Positions 6,822-15,526 of a stretch of DNA of 64,000 nucleotides are shown here, one piece after another. Both the position numbers and the translations under genes were made by a program. Source of the DNA: Achromobacter sp. Root83 (GTDB lineage Bacteria > Pseudomonadota > Gammaproteobacteria > Burkholderiales > Burkholderiaceae_B); NCBI RefSeq assembly GCF_001428845.1, contig NZ_LMIU01000022.1, positions 310,001 through 374,000 of the forward strand. The letters are read 5' to 3'. Position 1 is the stretch's first letter. Each line of letters begins with the position of its first letter. The notes under the pieces are model-generated. The model did no database searches, was not told where the DNA came from, and saw only the letters and a list, made by a program, of their open reading frames with translations.

Positions 6822-9800
6822 ATGAAGGCGGTTTCCGCCCTCAAGCCCTGGGCGCTGGCGGTGGCCCTGGCGGGCCTGCCCTTGGCGCCCGGCGCGGCGC
6901 ACGCCCTGCCCGACTGGATGCGGCAATGCACGGCCAGCTACTACGGCGAGGGTTCCGGCACGTCCTGCCATCAGGTATATCAGGAAGGCCTGGCGGCGGT
7001 TCTGACCGGAACCGCCAAGGACGAATCAGGCGCCTGGGGCTACATCGACAAGCAGGGCCGCATGGCCATCACGCCCGCCTACACGGACGCCAAGCCGTTC
7101 CAGAACGGCCTGGCGCCGGTCAGCCAGGGCGGCCTCTGGGGCTACATCGATGCCAAGGGCCAATGGGCCATCGAGCCGCGCTTCACGGACGCCACCGGCT
7201 TCAATGCCGAAGGCACGGCGCTGGCCGAAGAGGCCGGGCGGGACGTGCTGATCGACCGCCACGGCAAGGTCATCAGGACCTTTCCGCTGGGCACGCGCAC
7301 GTGGGGCTTCCAGCCCGATCAAAAGTTGGCGTCGATGGAGGTGCCGACGCCGCCGCGCCTGTTCAACACCGCGACCGGCAAGGCGGCGGCGCTGCCCGAC
7401 GGCGTGATGGCGCTGGCCGCCCCGACCGGCGGCTACGTGCCCGCCCAGTCGCGCGACTCGCGCTACGGCGGCTGGTGGGGCCTGCTGGACAGCGGCGGCG
7501 GCTGGGCCATCGCTCCACCGGTCCTGCGCTCCCTGGAAGCGCCGATGCGCGACGGCGATGTGATCGCCGTGCGGCGCGACCGGGCCTGGGAGTTCGTGGA
7601 TCCTCGCGGCGAGTCCGTATCCCCCGGCCGCTATGAACGCGTGCAGATGCTGGCGGCAGGCGCCTGGCTGGTCAAGCCGGAAGGCGGCAATCCGTCCTTG
7701 CTGGACGGCCAGCTCAAGCCCGTGCATGCGTTTCAGGAAGCCTACCCGGGCGTGCAGGAGCGCGACGGCTGGCGGTACACGGCCGAACCCGGCATGACGC
7801 TGCTGATCGCCCCCTCGGGCCGGCTGCAGTTTCTGCCGCTGCGCAATGGCAATGTGGCAATCCACCGCGGACGGGCGTGGGTCTATGGAACCCCCATGCC
7901 GGCCGGCGGTGCGACGGCCGCCGCCGCTGACGCAACGGAAGCCGCGGGAACCGAGGCGGTGGCGGAGGCGATGGAAGCGTCCGCCGACACCGCCGAGGCC
8001 CAGGATGACGGTGCGGCGGGCATGGTGACGCAAGCCGAGCCCGCCGTGGATATCGCTGCGCCGGCGGACGCCCCGGACGCCACGGATGCCACGGATGCCA
8101 TGGCCGCCGACGCGGCGGTGGCCGATGCGGCGGTAGCCGACGCGGCAGCAGTTGCCGACGCGGCGGTAGCCGCGGATGCCGACGGCGCCGCGCAGGACAC
8201 GGCCATCGCGCTGTCGGACGACGGCCCCCTGTTCCAGATCTACGCGCAGGACAGCAGCCCCTTGCTGGACGACGCGACGGTTGCGCGGTTGCGCGGCTAC
8301 CAGATCGACACCTTCAACCTGAGCAAATATACGGATCCGCGCGGGGCGGACGCCGGCGGCGTGCCGTTGGCCCTGCTGCGCCCCATGCAGTACGGACAGG
8401 CGCTGGGCATCCTGACGGCGGCGGGCAAGATCGTCACCAATCCGGATTGGCAGGACATCGACAACTACGATGTCTCGCTGCCGCTGGTGGTCAGCACGAA
8501 GAACCAGGGCACCGGCGCGATCGGCCCGGACGGGGCGTGGGCCGTGCCGCCCGCCTTCAGCGACCTCCGGGCCTTCCGTGGCCCCTACACCTGGGCCCGC
8601 ACTGAAACCATGAAGCGCGGCGACGCTCTGCTGATCGACCAGCGCGGCAACACGGTCGCCATCCCCGCGGATATCGTGAACGACGCGTCCACGCTCAACG
8701 GCGAACTGCTTTTCTACCGCGCAAGGGACGAAAGCCGCGCGCGCCTCTGGGGCATCTGGAACATCCGCAAAGGCGCGCCCGCCCTCAAGCCCGCCTATGA
8801 GCGCATGGAGGAATTCGAAGACGACTGGGCCCGCGTCGAGGACAAGGGGCGCTGGGGCGTGGTCAACCGCGAAGGCCGGTGGGTCGTGCCCGCGACGCAT
8901 GCCAGCGCCTACGACATGGAGTACCTGGGCAACGGGCTCATGCTGATCGACGACCCCGAGGCCAAGCGCAGGCAGTCCGGCTATGTCGATAGCGCCTACC
9001 GCCTGGTCAACCTGCACACAGGCAAGTCCAGCGAACCTGTCATCGGCAAGCCGGACAAGCTCAAGGGCGGACGTTTCCTGGGCACACTGGCCGACGCCAG
9101 CGTCGTGCTTTTCGACGCGCAGGGCGGCGCCACGCGCGTCTCCGATGGCCGGCCGGAAAGCAGGGAGCAGTACGGCGACTGGCTCTACATCAAGAACAGC
9201 GAACGCGAGGGCGCCATCGATGCCCGCGGCAACATGCAGGTGCCCGCCATCTATGGCGAGTTCAATCCGTTCTTCGCGCAGCCCGAAGGCCTGGCGCGCG
9301 CCAACCTCGGGCCGGGTTATCGCGTGATCGACCAGAACGGCCGCGCCGTGCTGGAAAAGCTGGGCGACGGCACGCCGCTGGCATCGATGCGCCGCATCGT
9401 ATTCGAGGATGACAACGCCAATGCCAGCATCATGACGGACCTGCAGGGCCGCGTAATCACCCGCTTCGCGGGCCGCTACACCGTGGAGCATCGCAACGCC
9501 AGCGAAGGCGTCGTGCCCTACAGCGACGGCAATGGCAAATTGGGCTTCGTCAACGCTGCCGGCCAGCGGATCGTGGGACCGCACTTCGACCAGTTGGGCG
9601 CCCTGAAAAACGGGCTGGCCAAGGCTCGCAGGCTGGAGCGCACGGGCAAGCTGTACGGCTATGTCGATTTGACGGGACGCTACGCGATTGCGCCCGCGTT
9701 CCTCTGGGCAGACGACTTCCACGAAGGACGCGCGATGGTTCGCCGCGACAGGCTGGTCGAGTTCATCGACACCAAGGGTCAGACGACCGCCGTGTTTGGC

Positions 9801-9926
9801 GTGCTGTGCGACACGGTCGTGATCGTGGACGCGCAGGACCGGCAAAGCTGGCCCCTCCAGAAACTCACGTGCCCCGAGGCAGCCAGCCTCGAACCGCCCG
9901 TCGCCGCCAACGCCAAGGCAGAGTAA
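6822..9926 (+). CDS. Large secreted WG-repeat protein 1
   Basis: A 1034-residue protein with a Sec signal peptide ending AHA/LPDW, followed by many WG repeats, e.g. WGYIDKQGRMAITPAY and WGYIDAKGQWAIEPRF, each probably forming a small beta unit. Further degenerate units (WGVVNREGRW, GFVNAAGQRIV, YGYVDLTGRYAIAP) run to the C-terminus. Residues about 363-460 are a low-complexity Ala/Asp/Glu linker with repeats such as DATDATDA and VADAAVADA that split the protein into two repeat blocks. The tail has CDTVVIV, then QSWPL and a final Cys, a pattern shared with the next gene. The ATG at 6822 gives the clean signal peptide; there is no clear ribosome site. Only 2 bases separate it from the next gene. 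Function is unknown; WG repeats are usually taken as interaction modules. Confidence 0.85.
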   Translation: MKAVSALKPWALAVALAGLPLAPGAAHALPDWMRQCTASYYGEGSGTSCHQVYQEGLAAVLTGTAKDESGAWGYIDKQGRMAITPAYTDAKPFQNGLAPVSQGGLWGYIDAKGQWAIEPRFTDATGFNAEGTALAEEAGRDVLIDRHGKVIRTFPLGTRTWGFQPDQKLASMEVPTPPRLFNTATGKAAALPDGVMALAAPTGGYVPAQSRDSRYGGWWGLLDSGGGWAIAPPVLRSLEAPMRDGDVIAVRRDRAWEFVDPRGESVSPGRYERVQMLAAGAWLVKPEGGNPSLLDGQLKPVHAFQEAYPGVQERDGWRYTAEPGMTLLIAPSGRLQFLPLRNGNVAIHRGRAWVYGTPMPAGGATAAAADATEAAGTEAVAEAMEASADTAEAQDDGAAGMVTQAEPAVDIAAPADAPDATDATDAMAADAAVADAAVADAAAVADAAVAADADGAAQDTAIALSDDGPLFQIYAQDSSPLLDDATVARLRGYQIDTFNLSKYTDPRGADAGGVPLALLRPMQYGQALGILTAAGKIVTNPDWQDIDNYDVSLPLVVSTKNQGTGAIGPDGAWAVPPAFSDLRAFRGPYTWARTETMKRGDALLIDQRGNTVAIPADIVNDASTLNGELLFYRARDESRARLWGIWNIRKGAPALKPAYERMEEFEDDWARVEDKGRWGVVNREGRWVVPATHASAYDMEYLGNGLMLIDDPEAKRRQSGYVDSAYRLVNLHTGKSSEPVIGKPDKLKGGRFLGTLADASVVLFDAQGGATRVSDGRPESREQYGDWLYIKNSEREGAIDARGNMQVPAIYGEFNPFFAQPEGLARANLGPGYRVIDQNGRAVLEKLGDGTPLASMRRIVFEDDNANASIMTDLQGRVITRFAGRYTVEHRNASEGVVPYSDGNGKLGFVNAAGQRIVGPHFDQLGALKNGLAKARRLERTGKLYGYVDLTGRYAIAPAFLWADDFHEGRAMVRRDRLVEFIDTKGQTTAVFGVLCDTVVIVDAQDRQSWPLQKLTCPEAASLEPPVAANAKAE

Positions 9927-9928
9927 TC

Positions 9929-12838
9929 ATGACGTCACGCGTGATCCGCGCCACCCAAATCGCCTGCGCCCTTGCCGCGCTGGGCGCGTCCCTGTCCGTG
10001 CATGCGCAGACCGGCCATGTGTATTGCCTGGAAGAATCCGCGTACCGCGCCTATCCGGCCGCCGACGATATCTCCAGCCGCAATCCCTTCGGCAACGGCT
10101 GCATCCGCAACCTGTCCGACGGGCGCGCCGCGGTGCTGCTGCCGTCGGCCACCGAAAGTATCGACCGAGTGCCCCGCGACGAATCCCTGCGCCGCCATGC
10201 GTGGGGCTTTCTGGACCGGAACGGCCGCGTGGCGATCAAGCCCATTTTCGAAGCGGTGGGCGACTTCCGCAACGGCCTGGCCGCCGTGCAGTGGCAAGGC
10301 AAATGGGGATTCATCGACAAGAACGGCCGGATGGCCGTTCGGCCGCGCTATGACGCGGTGCAGGACTTTGTCGAGATCGGGCTGGCCGTGGCCACGTTGG
10401 ACGGGCGTCCGTTGCTGATCGACCGCCAAGGCAATCCGGTCGGCGCCCCGTTCGAGGACAATGTGCGCGCCCTGCACCTGTCGGACGGCGTGCCCGCGCG
10501 CGCCACGGTCCAGTACAAGGAAGAGTACCGCTCGGCCACCGGCGAACGCCGGTACGGCGGAACCGGCGTCACCATTACGAAGCCCTTCGGCCATGGCCTG
10601 TACATCGCCACCAATGCCGACGGCAAGTACGGGGTGGTCGACCGGGACTGGAAGTGGATTCTCGATCCGGTGCTGGAAGATATCTTCATCCAGGAAGGCG
10701 GCGCGCTGGCCACGGGCTATGGCGCCGAAGGGTCGGTGATGATCACCCCGGACGGCAAGCTGATCGGCGCGGACCAGCACTACGAAAGCGTGAATCCCGT
10801 GGGCAAGGCATTCTGGAGCGCCGCGCTGCCCCGCCACGCCGGCTACGCGGTGCTGGACGCAGCGGGCACGGTGGTGGCCACGCTGACGCAGGAAGAGGGG
10901 CACGCATCCCAGCGCTATGCCGACACCATCGTCTATCCCTCCGGCGGGAACACCATGGCATTGGTGCCGGGACGGGCCGCGCCGCTCGAACTCGGTCCGG
11001 CGCTGTCGGCCACCGAGGATGTGGATGGCTATGTGCTGTTTGTGGACGGCGAGCGCCAACCCGCGGGCGTGCTGACGCCGACGGGCGCCTGGGTGCATGG
11101 GGATAACGCCCCGGCATGGCTGGCCCAGGCCGGCCGCATCGACGCGCGCCAAGGCAGGCTATGGGTGTCCGATCAGCAAGGCAAGCTGCTGAATGTGCTG
11201 GACCGCGACGGCAAGGCGCTGCTCAAGCCCGAGACCGTGGAAGCGGCCCGGGATCTGGCGCTGACGTCGCTTCCGGGCGACGTAGCCGGCGGCCCCCTGG
11301 GCCTGCTCGGACCGGGCCACTGCCACTGCGGCGGCGCGGAAGCGGGCGCGGGGCTGCTGCTGGCGGACGGCAGCATCGTCACGGACCCGTCCTGGACCGA
11401 GCTAATCGCGCTGGATGCCGCCGAAGACGCGCATCCGGGCGAGCTCGGCGCGGACCAACTGCGCTACGCCGCCGACACCGAAGACGGCATGCGGCTGCTG
11501 GACGCGCGCGGCCGGCCCATCGACCTGCCGACACAGCAGCACATCGGCGCGTTCCATTACGGGTATGCCCAGATCTACGGCGACGGCGTCGTCCGGATGA
11601 TCGACCGCGACGGCAAGACTTACGGCCTGCCCGAGGCCTTCGACACGCAAGTCGTGGCGCCAGGCGTCGTCCGTTTTCTGAAGACCGCGGCAGATGGCGC
11701 CCCCTGGGGCCTGTACGACTTCGTGGCCGGCAAGGAAGTGGCCGCGCCCGCCTTCCGCAGCATCGGCGCTTTCGAAAATGGCCAGGCCGTGGCATCGCTC
11801 GGTCCGGATCGCGTGGGGGTCATCGACCTGCAAGGCAAATGGATCATTCCCGCCAGCCACCATGACGCCGAGCGCGTGAACGACACCCTGTGGAAGCTCG
11901 TGCAGGCCGGCAAGCAGGACGACGACTACGCGCACCCCGCCGCGGTGTTCAATGCCCAGGGCCAGGCCCTGACCGCGTTCCTGCGCGGCCTGCAGGTCGG
12001 CGCCTACGGAGATGGCTCGATCAGCGCCGGCAACGACAAGAACCGCTGGATCATCTCGCCCGACGGAAAGGACGCGCTGGACATGAAGGACGCGGACTAC
12101 GTGCGCCTGGGCGATTGGATGGAGATTCGCCGCGCCGATCGCCTGGGCTACCTGAACAGCCAGGGAAGCTGGCAGATCGAGCCGGCCGCCGGTTCGGGGT
12201 CCGCGTTTCACGGCACGCCCGCGCGGGCACTGTCGACGGACCAGGGCGGCACGCGCGTCATCGACGGCAACGCCAAGGTTCTCGCCAAGCTGCCGGAAGG
12301 CGAATGGAGCTGGCCGCGTGGATCCGCCACGCTGCTCAGGCACTACACCGTGCAGGGCAGGACCCTGACGGACTACGCCGATCTGTCCGGCAAGACCCGG
12401 CTCACGGTCGAGGGCTACGCGTCGGCGTATTCGGAAGGACGTGCCGTATCGCAGGTATCGGGCGACGGCGTGCGCGCGGTGGACGCCAAGGGCGCTTTCG
12501 TGGGGCCCGCGTTCGACGCGCTGGGCGCGATGCGCGAAGGCCTGGCGCCCGCCAGCGCCGACCGCGGCTATGGCTATGTGGACAGCCAGGGCCGCTTTGC
12601 CATCCCGGCCGAATACAAAGCCGTGTCGCCCTTCGCGGACCAGCGCGCGGTGGTCTCCACGATGGACGATTCGCGCATCATCGGTCCCGATGGCACGACG
12701 TTCGCGCGTGTCGAAATGGAGTGCGGCATCCGCACGCTGACCGGCGCCGCCGGCCAGCGCGTGTGGCCGCTGCGCATGCCGCAGCGCTGTCAGCGTAGCG
12801 CGGATTCCGGCGCCGACTGGGCATCCAGTGCCAGATAG
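9929..12838 (+). CDS. Large secreted WG-repeat protein 2 (paralogue of the preceding gene)
   Basis: A 969-residue protein with a signal peptide ending VHA/QTGH and the same architecture as its upstream neighbour but without the Ala/Asp linker. Clear repeats near the N-terminus are WGFLDRNGRVAIKPIF and WGFIDKNGRMAVRPRY, with weaker ones throughout and YGYVDSQGRFAIPAEY near the end. The C-terminus (CGIRTL, QRVWPL, then a Cys) mirrors the tail of protein 1, as do early cysteines, suggesting a conserved disulfide. The pair is therefore a tandem duplication followed by divergence. It is very probably co-transcribed with protein 1 (2-base gap). Its last 49 bases overlap the 3' end of the convergent PEP mutase family gene. 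No enzymatic motif is visible. Confidence 0.85.
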   Translation: MTSRVIRATQIACALAALGASLSVHAQTGHVYCLEESAYRAYPAADDISSRNPFGNGCIRNLSDGRAAVLLPSATESIDRVPRDESLRRHAWGFLDRNGRVAIKPIFEAVGDFRNGLAAVQWQGKWGFIDKNGRMAVRPRYDAVQDFVEIGLAVATLDGRPLLIDRQGNPVGAPFEDNVRALHLSDGVPARATVQYKEEYRSATGERRYGGTGVTITKPFGHGLYIATNADGKYGVVDRDWKWILDPVLEDIFIQEGGALATGYGAEGSVMITPDGKLIGADQHYESVNPVGKAFWSAALPRHAGYAVLDAAGTVVATLTQEEGHASQRYADTIVYPSGGNTMALVPGRAAPLELGPALSATEDVDGYVLFVDGERQPAGVLTPTGAWVHGDNAPAWLAQAGRIDARQGRLWVSDQQGKLLNVLDRDGKALLKPETVEAARDLALTSLPGDVAGGPLGLLGPGHCHCGGAEAGAGLLLADGSIVTDPSWTELIALDAAEDAHPGELGADQLRYAADTEDGMRLLDARGRPIDLPTQQHIGAFHYGYAQIYGDGVVRMIDRDGKTYGLPEAFDTQVVAPGVVRFLKTAADGAPWGLYDFVAGKEVAAPAFRSIGAFENGQAVASLGPDRVGVIDLQGKWIIPASHHDAERVNDTLWKLVQAGKQDDDYAHPAAVFNAQGQALTAFLRGLQVGAYGDGSISAGNDKNRWIISPDGKDALDMKDADYVRLGDWMEIRRADRLGYLNSQGSWQIEPAAGSGSAFHGTPARALSTDQGGTRVIDGNAKVLAKLPEGEWSWPRGSATLLRHYTVQGRTLTDYADLSGKTRLTVEGYASAYSEGRAVSQVSGDGVRAVDAKGAFVGPAFDALGAMREGLAPASADRGYGYVDSQGRFAIPAEYKAVSPFADQRAVVSTMDDSRIIGPDGTTFARVEMECGIRTLTGAAGQRVWPLRMPQRCQRSADSGADWASSAR

Positions 12839-13674
12839 CGGCGGGTCTGCACGATCTCCTCGCGCTCCTTGAAGCTGGTAAGCCGGTCGGCCAGCTCGCG
12901 GCTGTCGCCCGATTGCCGGATCGCCGCCAGCGTGGCCTGCATCGCGTGGATGGCCGCGCGCTGCAGGTCCGACGGAATGATGGCCAGCCGATAGCCCATG
13001 GCGGCCAGATCCGGCAGCGGCACCAGGGGCGTCTTGCCGCCATGGAACATGTTGATGAGCTTCAGGCCCGGCAGGCGTTCGGCGATGGCGCGGATCTGCG
13101 CCAGGGTCTCCGGCGCTTCGACGAAGATCATGTCCGCCCCCGCCTTCACGTAGCGTTCGGCGCGCGCGATGGCGGCATCGAATCCTTCGACCGCGATGGC
13201 GTCGGTGCGCGCGATGACCAGCGTGTCCGCGTCGGCCAGGGTCTGCCGGGCGATGTGGACCTTGCGGCACATCTCTTCGACGTCCACCAGGGTTTTGTCG
13301 TCCAGGTGGCCGCAGCGCTTGGGAAAGGACTGATCCTCGATATGAAACGCCGCGACGCCGGCACGCTCCATGATGCGCACCGTGCGCTCGACATTGGCCG
13401 ATCCGCCAAAGCCCGTGTCCGCGTCCGCCACGACGGGCAGCCCGCCGGCGTCGACGATTTTCTCCACGCGGTCCATGACTTCGGTGAAGCTGAGCAGGCC
13501 GATGTCGGGATAGCCCGCCGCGCGCGCGATGGCGCCGCCGCTGGCATACACGGCGGAAAAGCCCGCGGCGGCAACCAGCCTGGCCGACAGGCCGTCGTAC
13601 GCGCCGGGCGCCACGACGATCTCCTGGGCCAGGCGCTGGCGCAGCAGCGCGCCCGGTTTCATCAAGGTAGTCAT
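12790..13674 (-). CDS. Isocitrate lyase/PEP mutase superfamily enzyme
   Basis: A 294-residue (beta/alpha)8 enzyme of the isocitrate lyase/phosphoenolpyruvate mutase superfamily. It has APGAYDGLSARLV at the N-terminus, VVADADTGFGG (metal-binding Asp residues, about residue 84), IEDQSFPKRCGH (the flexible-loop KRCGH with the catalytic Cys of the lyase branch, about residue 120) and IARTDA. The KRCGH motif favours C-C lyases such as 2-methylisocitrate or dimethylmalate lyases, or oxaloacetate decarboxylase, over phosphonate mutases. AAGGA upstream of the ATG at 13674 fixes the start; an open frame reaches 13737. Its stop lies within the 3' end of the WG-repeat gene. It is divergent from a LysR gene, its probable regulator. 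Exact substrate unknown. Confidence 0.8.
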   Translation of the reverse strand: MTTLMKPGALLRQRLAQEIVVAPGAYDGLSARLVAAAGFSAVYASGGAIARAAGYPDIGLLSFTEVMDRVEKIVDAGGLPVVADADTGFGGSANVERTVRIMERAGVAAFHIEDQSFPKRCGHLDDKTLVDVEEMCRKVHIARQTLADADTLVIARTDAIAVEGFDAAIARAERYVKAGADMIFVEAPETLAQIRAIAERLPGLKLINMFHGGKTPLVPLPDLAAMGYRLAIIPSDLQRAAIHAMQATLAAIRQSGDSRELADRLTSFKEREEIVQTRRYLALDAQSAPESALR

Positions 13675-13732
13675 GCGGATTCCTTCAGGTGACGAGTGGA
13701 TGCAGTCATCATCGGCCTGAAGAATTAGAATG

Positions 13733-13745
13733 TCCAATATATGGA
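13733..13745. promoter_or_regulatory. LysR-type T-N11-A box
   Basis: TCCA (13733-13736) and TGGA (13742-13745) form an inverted repeat around ATATA, giving a 13-bp T-N11-A motif between the divergent PEP mutase family gene and LysR gene. This is the expected position and form for a LysR autoregulatory and activation site. Confidence 0.45.
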
Positions 13746-13777
13746 AAATTGATAATCAGGACTTTTTAGATATCGAT

Positions 13778-14668
13778 ATGGAACTACGCCATCTGCGCTA
13801 TTTCGTCGTGACCGCCGAATCCCAGCACTTCACGCGCGCGGCGGAGCTGCTGGGCATGGCGCAACCGCCGCTCAGTCAGCAGATCCGCAGGCTGGAACAG
13901 GAAGTGGGCACGCCGTTGTTCGACCGGACCGGCCGCGGCGTGGCGCTGAACGACGCCGGCCGCGCGTTTCTGGCGTGCGCGCAGGACATCCTGCAACGCG
14001 CCGACGCCGCGGTGCGCACGGCGCAACGGGCGGCGCGCGGAGAAGTCGGCGAGCTGACGCTGGGGTTCACGGAGTCCGCGTCGTTCAACGGCGTGGTGAC
14101 CGAACTGATCCGCCAGTACCGGCAGTTGTACCCGGACGTGGAGATGACCTTGTCGCAAGGCGATAGCGAAACGCTGGTGGCGCGCCTGCGCGAGGGCGCG
14201 ATAGACGCCGCGTTCGTGCGGCCGCCGTTTGCGCTGGATGGCGGGCTGACGTTCACACAGCTTGTCCAGGAACCGCTGATGGTGGCGCTGCCGCTGGGCC
14301 ACGCGCTGGCGCGCCGCAAGCGCCTGGCGCCTGCCGATCTGTCGCGCGAACGCTTCATCCTGTATTCGCGCAAGTCGGGTTACGGGCTAAGCGCGGACGT
14401 CATGGCGGCATGCCGTCAGCACGGCCTGAATCCGCTGATCGGGCAACAGGCGCCGCAACTGTCTTCGGCGGTGAACCTGGTGGCGGCCGGGATGGGCGTG
14501 GCCATCGTGCCGGCGTCCCTGCGCCATCTGCGCCCCGACGGCGTGGTCTACCGGCCTTTCGGGCTGGACTGGCCGCGCGCGGTGCTGGGGCTGGCGGTGC
14601 GCGACCAGGCCTCCGGCGGGCGCGCCGCAAACCTGTTGGCGCTGGCCCGCGATCCGCGCAAGGCGTGA
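13778..14668 (+). CDS. LysR-family transcriptional regulator
   Basis: A 296-residue LysR protein. The helix-turn-helix is in MELRHLRYFVVTAESQHF and AAELLGMAQPPLSQQIRRLE (residues about 1-60), followed by the linker helix and a periplasmic-binding-like effector domain beginning GELTLGFTES, typical of the CbbR/CatR-like group that responds to small organic acids. The ATG at 13778 matches the canonical N-terminus; the frame is open upstream to 13730 but those codons cover the T-N11-A box. It is divergent from the PEP mutase family gene and probably activates it in response to that enzyme's substrate. It converges on the ferric reductase gene. Confidence 0.88.
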   Translation: MELRHLRYFVVTAESQHFTRAAELLGMAQPPLSQQIRRLEQEVGTPLFDRTGRGVALNDAGRAFLACAQDILQRADAAVRTAQRAARGEVGELTLGFTESASFNGVVTELIRQYRQLYPDVEMTLSQGDSETLVARLREGAIDAAFVRPPFALDGGLTFTQLVQEPLMVALPLGHALARRKRLAPADLSRERFILYSRKSGYGLSADVMAACRQHGLNPLIGQQAPQLSSAVNLVAAGMGVAIVPASLRHLRPDGVVYRPFGLDWPRAVLGLAVRDQASGGRAANLLALARDPRKA

Positions 14669-14680
14669 AGCGCCCGGCGC

Positions 14681-15496
14681 TCAGTCTTCGTGCGACTCGT
14701 GCACGGCCACCGCGCCGCGCTTCCAGTAGCTGGCGGCGCGGATGCGGCTCTTGTCGATGCCATGCTGCGCCACCATGATTTCGCGCACGGCCTTGGCCAC
14801 GGCGGATTCCGCCGCCACCCACACATAGCCTTCGCCCTGGGGCAGAGTCAGTTCGCGCGCCGCTTCCAGCAGCAAGGTGCTGTAGCCCGGCGCCGTGCCA
14901 TTGCGGTGCAGCCAGCGGATCGAGGCCTGGGCGCTGGTGGCCAGCGGAAGTTCGTTGGAAGCGGCGGGCACTTCCATCAGGACCAGCGCCTGTGCCGTGG
15001 CGGGCAGTTCTTCCAGGCGGCGCGCGATGGCCGGCAAGGCGGTTTCGTCGCCGATCAGCACATGCCAGTCAAACGCCTTGGGCACCACGAAGGAGCCGCG
15101 CGGGCCGCCGATGCCCAATTGCTGGCCCGCTTCGGCCCGTTCGGCCCAGGTGGAGGCGGGGCCATCGCCGTGCAGGACGAAATCAATGTCCAGTTCCTGG
15201 CGGGCGGCATCGAAGCGGCGCGGCGTGTAATCGCGTGCGGCCGGCTTGGGTGTGCCTTCCGGGAACTTGACCCCGTCTGGGCCGACGGTGGGCAGCACCA
15301 GCGGCCGGGACAGGTCGGCGGGGAAAAATATCTTCACGTGGTCGTCGAAGGAAGCGGACACGAAGTCCTGCAGATCCGCGCCGGTGAAAGTGACGCGCGC
15401 CAGCATGCCGGCGATGCGCTCCACGCGGGCCACGGTCAGCGTGCGCATCTTCAGGGTGTGGCGCACGCGTTCTACGTTCAGGTCGCTACGGGTCAT
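14681..15496 (-). CDS. yqjH: Siderophore-interacting FAD ferric reductase (YqjH-like)
   Basis: A 271-residue member of the SIP family. The N-terminal half is a FAD-binding barrel with RDYTPRRFD (flavin-binding RxYTxR motif, about residue 86) and a phosphate-binding GPRGSFVVP; the C-terminal half binds NAD(P)H, with LIGDETALPAIARRLE, VWVAAESAVAKAVR and the family's terminal ASYWKRG. Such enzymes release iron from ferric siderophores in the cytoplasm. The ATG at 15496 is preceded by GGAG. It lies 30 bases downstream of the His-rich PadR gene and is presumably in one operon with it; in E. coli the homologous YqjI represses yqjH. That pairing strengthens the assignment of both. Confidence 0.85.
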   Translation of the reverse strand: MTRSDLNVERVRHTLKMRTLTVARVERIAGMLARVTFTGADLQDFVSASFDDHVKIFFPADLSRPLVLPTVGPDGVKFPEGTPKPAARDYTPRRFDAARQELDIDFVLHGDGPASTWAERAEAGQQLGIGGPRGSFVVPKAFDWHVLIGDETALPAIARRLEELPATAQALVLMEVPAASNELPLATSAQASIRWLHRNGTAPGYSTLLLEAARELTLPQGEGYVWVAAESAVAKAVREIMVAQHGIDKSRIRAASYWKRGAVAVHESHED

Positions 15497-15526
15497 CAAT
15501 ACTCCAATATTTGTTCAGGTACGGGA

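Noticed and set aside
7026-9845. A 939-codon open frame on the - strand opposite WG-repeat protein 1
   Set aside because: It is antisense to a clear coding gene; the composition is His/Arg/Val-rich shadow sequence of high-GC DNA with no domain, signal or ribosome site.
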